DNA of 29,249 bases from a virus. Location: positions 1 to 29,249 of IMG/VR virus record IMGVR_UViG_3300020121_000216; one strand, given 5' to 3'. This document shows, in pieces, positions 26,390 to 29,249 of this stretch. Position 1 is the first letter of the stretch, and every line of letters begins with the position of its first letter. The notes below the pieces were generated by a model. It made no database searches, was not told the DNA's origin, and saw only the letters and a program-made list of their open reading frames with translations. The position numbers and the translations under genes are program-made.

Positions 26390-27914
26390 GCCCATCAAAA
26401 CCATCCGGCACAAAAACCAGCTGTTCGCCATCCTGCCGCACACTCCACGCACCCAGATACAGCTCAGAGCCGCCGGGATAGAAGCGCCAGCACCCATTCT
26501 CTGGCACTATGACTGGGCGTCCTCGGACGGCGTGGTGCCGTTCCAGGTCCAGAAGAACACCGCTTGCCTCGCGACATCGCATCAACGCGCCTACATTTTG
26601 AATGACATGGGGACCGGCAAGACCCGGAGCGTGCTGTGGTCGTGGCGGTTCCTGCACAATCAGGGAGCGGCCAAGAAGCTACTGGTGGTAGCCCCGCTCA
26701 GTACCCTGAAGTTCACCTGGGCCCATGAGGTTATCCGCACGATGCCCGAGATGAAGGCCGTGGTGTTGCATGGCACCAAGGCTCAACGGCTGGCGCTTTT
26801 GGCCAGACCCGCTGACATATATATTATCAACCACGACGGTTTGAAGACGATTGTCAAGGAATTGCACGCCCGCAAGGACATCGATTGTTTAATTTTGGAC
26901 GAATTGGCCGTCTATCGGAATCGGTCGCAGCGGTCGCTGCAGATGCAGGCGTTTGCCCAGCGGTTCGTCTGGGTGTGGGGGCTGACCGGCCGGCCGATGC
27001 CCAACGAACCCACTGACGTATTCCACCAGTGCAAGATCCTGACCCCCGGCAGCAATGGGCTGCCAAAAAACTTCACCCATGCCAAGACCGCCCTGATGTA
27101 TCAGGTCGACCAGTATCGCTGGGTGCCGAGGGACGGCGCCATCGACCGGGCGTACACCTGGATGCAACCGGCGGTACGCTATTCGCTCGATGACGTGGTC
27201 GAGTTGCCAGAGGCGGTCTACCGCACCATCGACATCGAGCTGTCGGAACAACAGAAGACAAAGTACCGCGAGATGGCCAGCGAGTTCATCACCATGGTGC
27301 AGGACAAGGTGATCACGGCAGCGAACGCGGCGGTCGCCATGGGCAAGCTATTACAAGTATGCGCAGGCTATGTTTACGTTAAAAATCCACAACATGTTGT
27401 ACTCGACTCCGACTCCCGCAAAGACACCTTGCTCGAGTTGATCAGTGAAGCCTCGGAAAAACTTATCGTCTTCGCGCCGTGGCGGCATTTGATCGACGGA
27501 CTGTCACAATTGTTTACCGACAACGCGATCGATCACGCTGTGATTCACGGGGAAACTTCGCACCGCGAGAAGATTCTTAATGCGTTTCAATCGACATCGC
27601 AGTATCGTGTTTTGCTGGCTCATCCGGGTTGTTTGCATCACGGAGTTACCCTGACTGCAGCAACCACGATCATCTGGTATTCGCCGATTTGTTCACTCGA
27701 GATCTATGAACAAGCCAATGCTAGAATCCGACGGGTGGGGCAGCGCCATAAGCAATTGTTTCTGCATCTGCAATCCAGTGAAGTCGAACGTAAAGTCTAT
27801 CGAATGTTGCGCGTCAAACAACGCACGCAAGATGCGTTTCTAGAAATGATCAAGACGTCAATGGCTACAACCAACGGAGGAACCTACGATGTTGAAGGCA
27901 CCACCACCCCCTAA
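26307..27914 (+). CDS. SNF2-type DEAD/DEAH helicase
   Basis: A protein of 535 residues. Motif I is NDMGTGKT, motif II is LDELAVYRN (DELA instead of DEAH), motif III around WGLTGRPMPN, and the second half has motifs V (LHHGVTLTAA) and VI (YEQANARIRRVGQ). The usual Q-like helix lies before motif I. SNF2 proteins of this size in phages remodel DNA or support replication initiation. ATG at 26307 or 26319 are possible starts; a longer upstream frame overlaps the nuclease and is not used. Coupling with VRR-NUC hints at a joint role. Confidence 0.85.
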   Translation: MTSSMVVSKATGQILVPYDPKLDVLIGEPIKTIRHKNQLFAILPHTPRTQIQLRAAGIEAPAPILWHYDWASSDGVVPFQVQKNTACLATSHQRAYILNDMGTGKTRSVLWSWRFLHNQGAAKKLLVVAPLSTLKFTWAHEVIRTMPEMKAVVLHGTKAQRLALLARPADIYIINHDGLKTIVKELHARKDIDCLILDELAVYRNRSQRSLQMQAFAQRFVWVWGLTGRPMPNEPTDVFHQCKILTPGSNGLPKNFTHAKTALMYQVDQYRWVPRDGAIDRAYTWMQPAVRYSLDDVVELPEAVYRTIDIELSEQQKTKYREMASEFITMVQDKVITAANAAVAMGKLLQVCAGYVYVKNPQHVVLDSDSRKDTLLELISEASEKLIVFAPWRHLIDGLSQLFTDNAIDHAVIHGETSHREKILNAFQSTSQYRVLLAHPGCLHHGVTLTAATTIIWYSPICSLEIYEQANARIRRVGQRHKQLFLHLQSSEVERKVYRMLRVKQRTQDAFLEMIKTSMATTNGGTYDVEGTTTP

Positions 27915-28281
27915 AACAATCGGTGATCGAGTCGAAGAATACGTCAAGTTACGCGATTACATCAAAGCCGAGGAAGATCGACTGGAAGAATACCGGGCGT
28001 TGAAAGAGCGACTCGCCGGATTATTATTGCGATTACTCAAGGCTGACGGCGTGAAAAGCGCCAGAACCGAGTTTGGCACCGTCTATGTTACGGCAAGACC
28101 CAATGCATCCTGCAGTAATCCTGAAGTGTTCATCAATTACGTTCGTACACACGACCGATACGATCTGATCGATCGCAAGGCCAACGTCACTGCATGCCAT
28201 GAGTTCGCCAAGGAAACCGGCACTCCGCCCCCTGGTGTTGAACTCAGTATTAAACGAAGTGTAGGAGTGAAAGGCGCATGA
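27889..28281 (+). CDS. Gp157-like coiled-coil protein
   Basis: A protein of 130 residues. The N-terminus is a long charged helix (EYVKLRDYIKAEEDRLEEYR and on), then a beta-rich unit (ARTEFGTVYVTARP), then LIDRKANVTACHEFAKETG and TPPPGVELSIKRSV. This layout (coiled coil, then an end with TPPPGV) matches phage Gp157/Orf-type proteins tied to recombination or resistance. GGAGG lies nine bases before ATG; it overlaps the helicase end by 26 bases. Confidence 0.7.
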   Translation: MLKAPPPPKTIGDRVEEYVKLRDYIKAEEDRLEEYRALKERLAGLLLRLLKADGVKSARTEFGTVYVTARPNASCSNPEVFINYVRTHDRYDLIDRKANVTACHEFAKETGTPPPGVELSIKRSVGVKGA

Positions 28282-29249
28282 GCGATTTCTCTAAAGTCAA
28301 GCTTGATCCAGCATTCAAGCATCTTAATCCAGCCGACTGGCAAGCAGACGGCATCTCGAGCGGATTCAATCAGATTCGCTACAAGGGCAAACAGTGGGTC
28401 CTCCATTACATGGGGGATCGTTATCCGTTCCGCCGGCTCGATGACAATACCCCGCAGTCCTACATCGACGTCATCATCCTTGGCGTCAGCAAGGGCGTCT
28501 CTCGCGTATATTTCGAAGGCCAGTGGAAGGAGGACTCCGTTCAGGGACCGGTTTGCGCCTCGCTGAAGGGAGTCGTGCCGGATCCCGGGGTTCCGATCCC
28601 GCAGGCCGAAAGTTGCGCGATCTGCTCGCATAACGAGTGGATCACCAAGCCGACCGGCCGCCCGGGCAAGGAGTGCCAGGAACATCGCCGCTTGGCGGTG
28701 CTGCTGATGCCGGATATGACCAAGAAGATGTTCCCGACTCCCTTGGTCGAACCACTTCACCTCAAGCTGCCCCCCGGCTCGCTCAAGGCATGGAAGGTCT
28801 ATTCTGACGATGCGTTTAACAACAACGTCCCGTTGGCCGGCGTGATCACCAGAATCTCGTTTAGCGAAGAGCGCCAGTTCGAAATGAAGTTCGATCTGCA
28901 GGACTCGCTTGACGGTGCCGAGGCCAAGGCGGTGCTATCCCTGCTGCCGGACCAAAATAGCGCGACCAAGCAGATCCTCGAGGGCAATCTGACGACCGGG
29001 AGCCCGCGCGTCATCAACCCCCCGCCCCCCGCTGCCGAGAAGCCGGCACCGAGGCCGGTAAAGCGCGAGACCGGGCTGTTAGCGGCCTTTGCCGCCAAGG
29101 AGAACCCGGAGGGCCCGATAACCAACGGCGGCGAGGAGCCAGAACCCAAGAAGCGTGGCCGTCCCAAAAAGCCGGCTGAGACGATCGAGGCTGTCGCCAC
29201 AAGGGTGGTCGCAGAGCCGCCGGCGCCGGCGGCGCGGCCGACCGTCGTC
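28278..29249 (+). CDS. Zinc-binding, AT-hook protein, possible ssDNA-binding protein (cut by window end)
   Basis: The frame is open for 324 codons from ATG at 28278 to the window edge with no stop. The N-terminal two-thirds is a globular unit with a zinc knuckle (SCAICSHNEW and ECQEHRRLAVLLM). It is followed by a beta-rich part (GVITRISFSEERQFEMKFDL) and then a Pro/Ala/Lys-rich tail with an AT-hook (KKRGRPKKP). I recall such proteins being annotated as phage ssDNA-binding or recombination proteins. The position after helicase and nuclease fits. The C-terminus is outside the window. Confidence 0.7.
   Translation, partial: MSDFSKVKLDPAFKHLNPADWQADGISSGFNQIRYKGKQWVLHYMGDRYPFRRLDDNTPQSYIDVIILGVSKGVSRVYFEGQWKEDSVQGPVCASLKGVVPDPGVPIPQAESCAICSHNEWITKPTGRPGKECQEHRRLAVLLMPDMTKKMFPTPLVEPLHLKLPPGSLKAWKVYSDDAFNNNVPLAGVITRISFSEERQFEMKFDLQDSLDGAEAKAVLSLLPDQNSATKQILEGNLTTGSPRVINPPPPAAEKPAPRPVKRETGLLAAFAAKENPEGPITNGGEEPEPKKRGRPKKPAETIEAVATRVVAEPPAPAARPTVV

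Overview
The window is a contiguous piece of a tailed double-stranded DNA phage (Caudoviricetes) or a closely related prophage. It has a portal protein, a terminase pair, an endolysin, a family A DNA polymerase, a SNF2-type helicase, a Cas4-like nuclease and dozens of tiny overlapping genes. The overall high GC content and several protein types (a GcrA/OmpR-like orphan regulator, a DUF7227-like protein, a DUF6011-like zinc ribbon) resemble phages of Alphaproteobacteria, perhaps Hyphomicrobiales such as Bradyrhizobium. That host guess is inference from remembered families, not a database result.

Layout. (1) Positions 1-8028 read leftward: portal, a short collagen-like protein, a large glycosyltransferase/beta-propeller fusion, an HtrL/YibB-like glycosyltransferase, a Pro/Gly-rich repeat protein, a small membrane-anchored protein, a GH25 endolysin and a DNA methyltransferase, closed by a terminator at the window edge. 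(2) Positions 8091-11381 read rightward: probable small terminase, two small basic proteins, large terminase, an Acb2/Tad1-like (anti-CBASS) candidate, an intergenic stretch with strong RNA stems, and two cysteine-rich proteins. (3) A leftward orphan winged-helix regulator lies at 11492-11992. (4) Positions 12377-13321 are about 945 bases without a convincing gene. They hold a bidirectional terminator, a GC-rich tract, clustered operator-like sequence, and a DnaA box beside an AT-rich tract; this is a candidate replication origin or control region. (5) Positions 13322-18575 carry about 18 very small rightward genes. Many are led by a repeated ribosome-binding cassette (AACCAAGGAGTCA), and several of their promoters contain a repeated palindrome AGGACA-N3-TGTCCT. 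(6) Positions 18737-29249 are a tightly overlapped early/replication operon: helix-turn-helix proteins, DNA polymerase, DUF4406, Cas4-like nuclease, VRR-NUC nuclease, SNF2 helicase, a Gp157-like protein and a zinc/AT-hook protein cut by the window end.

Most notable: two otherwise intact genes, the DNA polymerase (TAG at 21821) and a small zinc-finger protein (TAG at 12230), contain a single in-frame amber codon with homologous-looking sequence on both sides. Amber is also used as an apparently ordinary stop by seven other genes here, so stop-codon readthrough, suppression or split genes fit better than simple global recoding. The operator family (eight good sites over about 6.4 kb, all in non-coding DNA) looks like a phage-specific regulon. 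The collagen-like protein next to a coupled glycosyltransferase suggests a glycosylated virion fibre module. No major capsid, tail-tube or integrase gene and no tRNA gene was found in the window.
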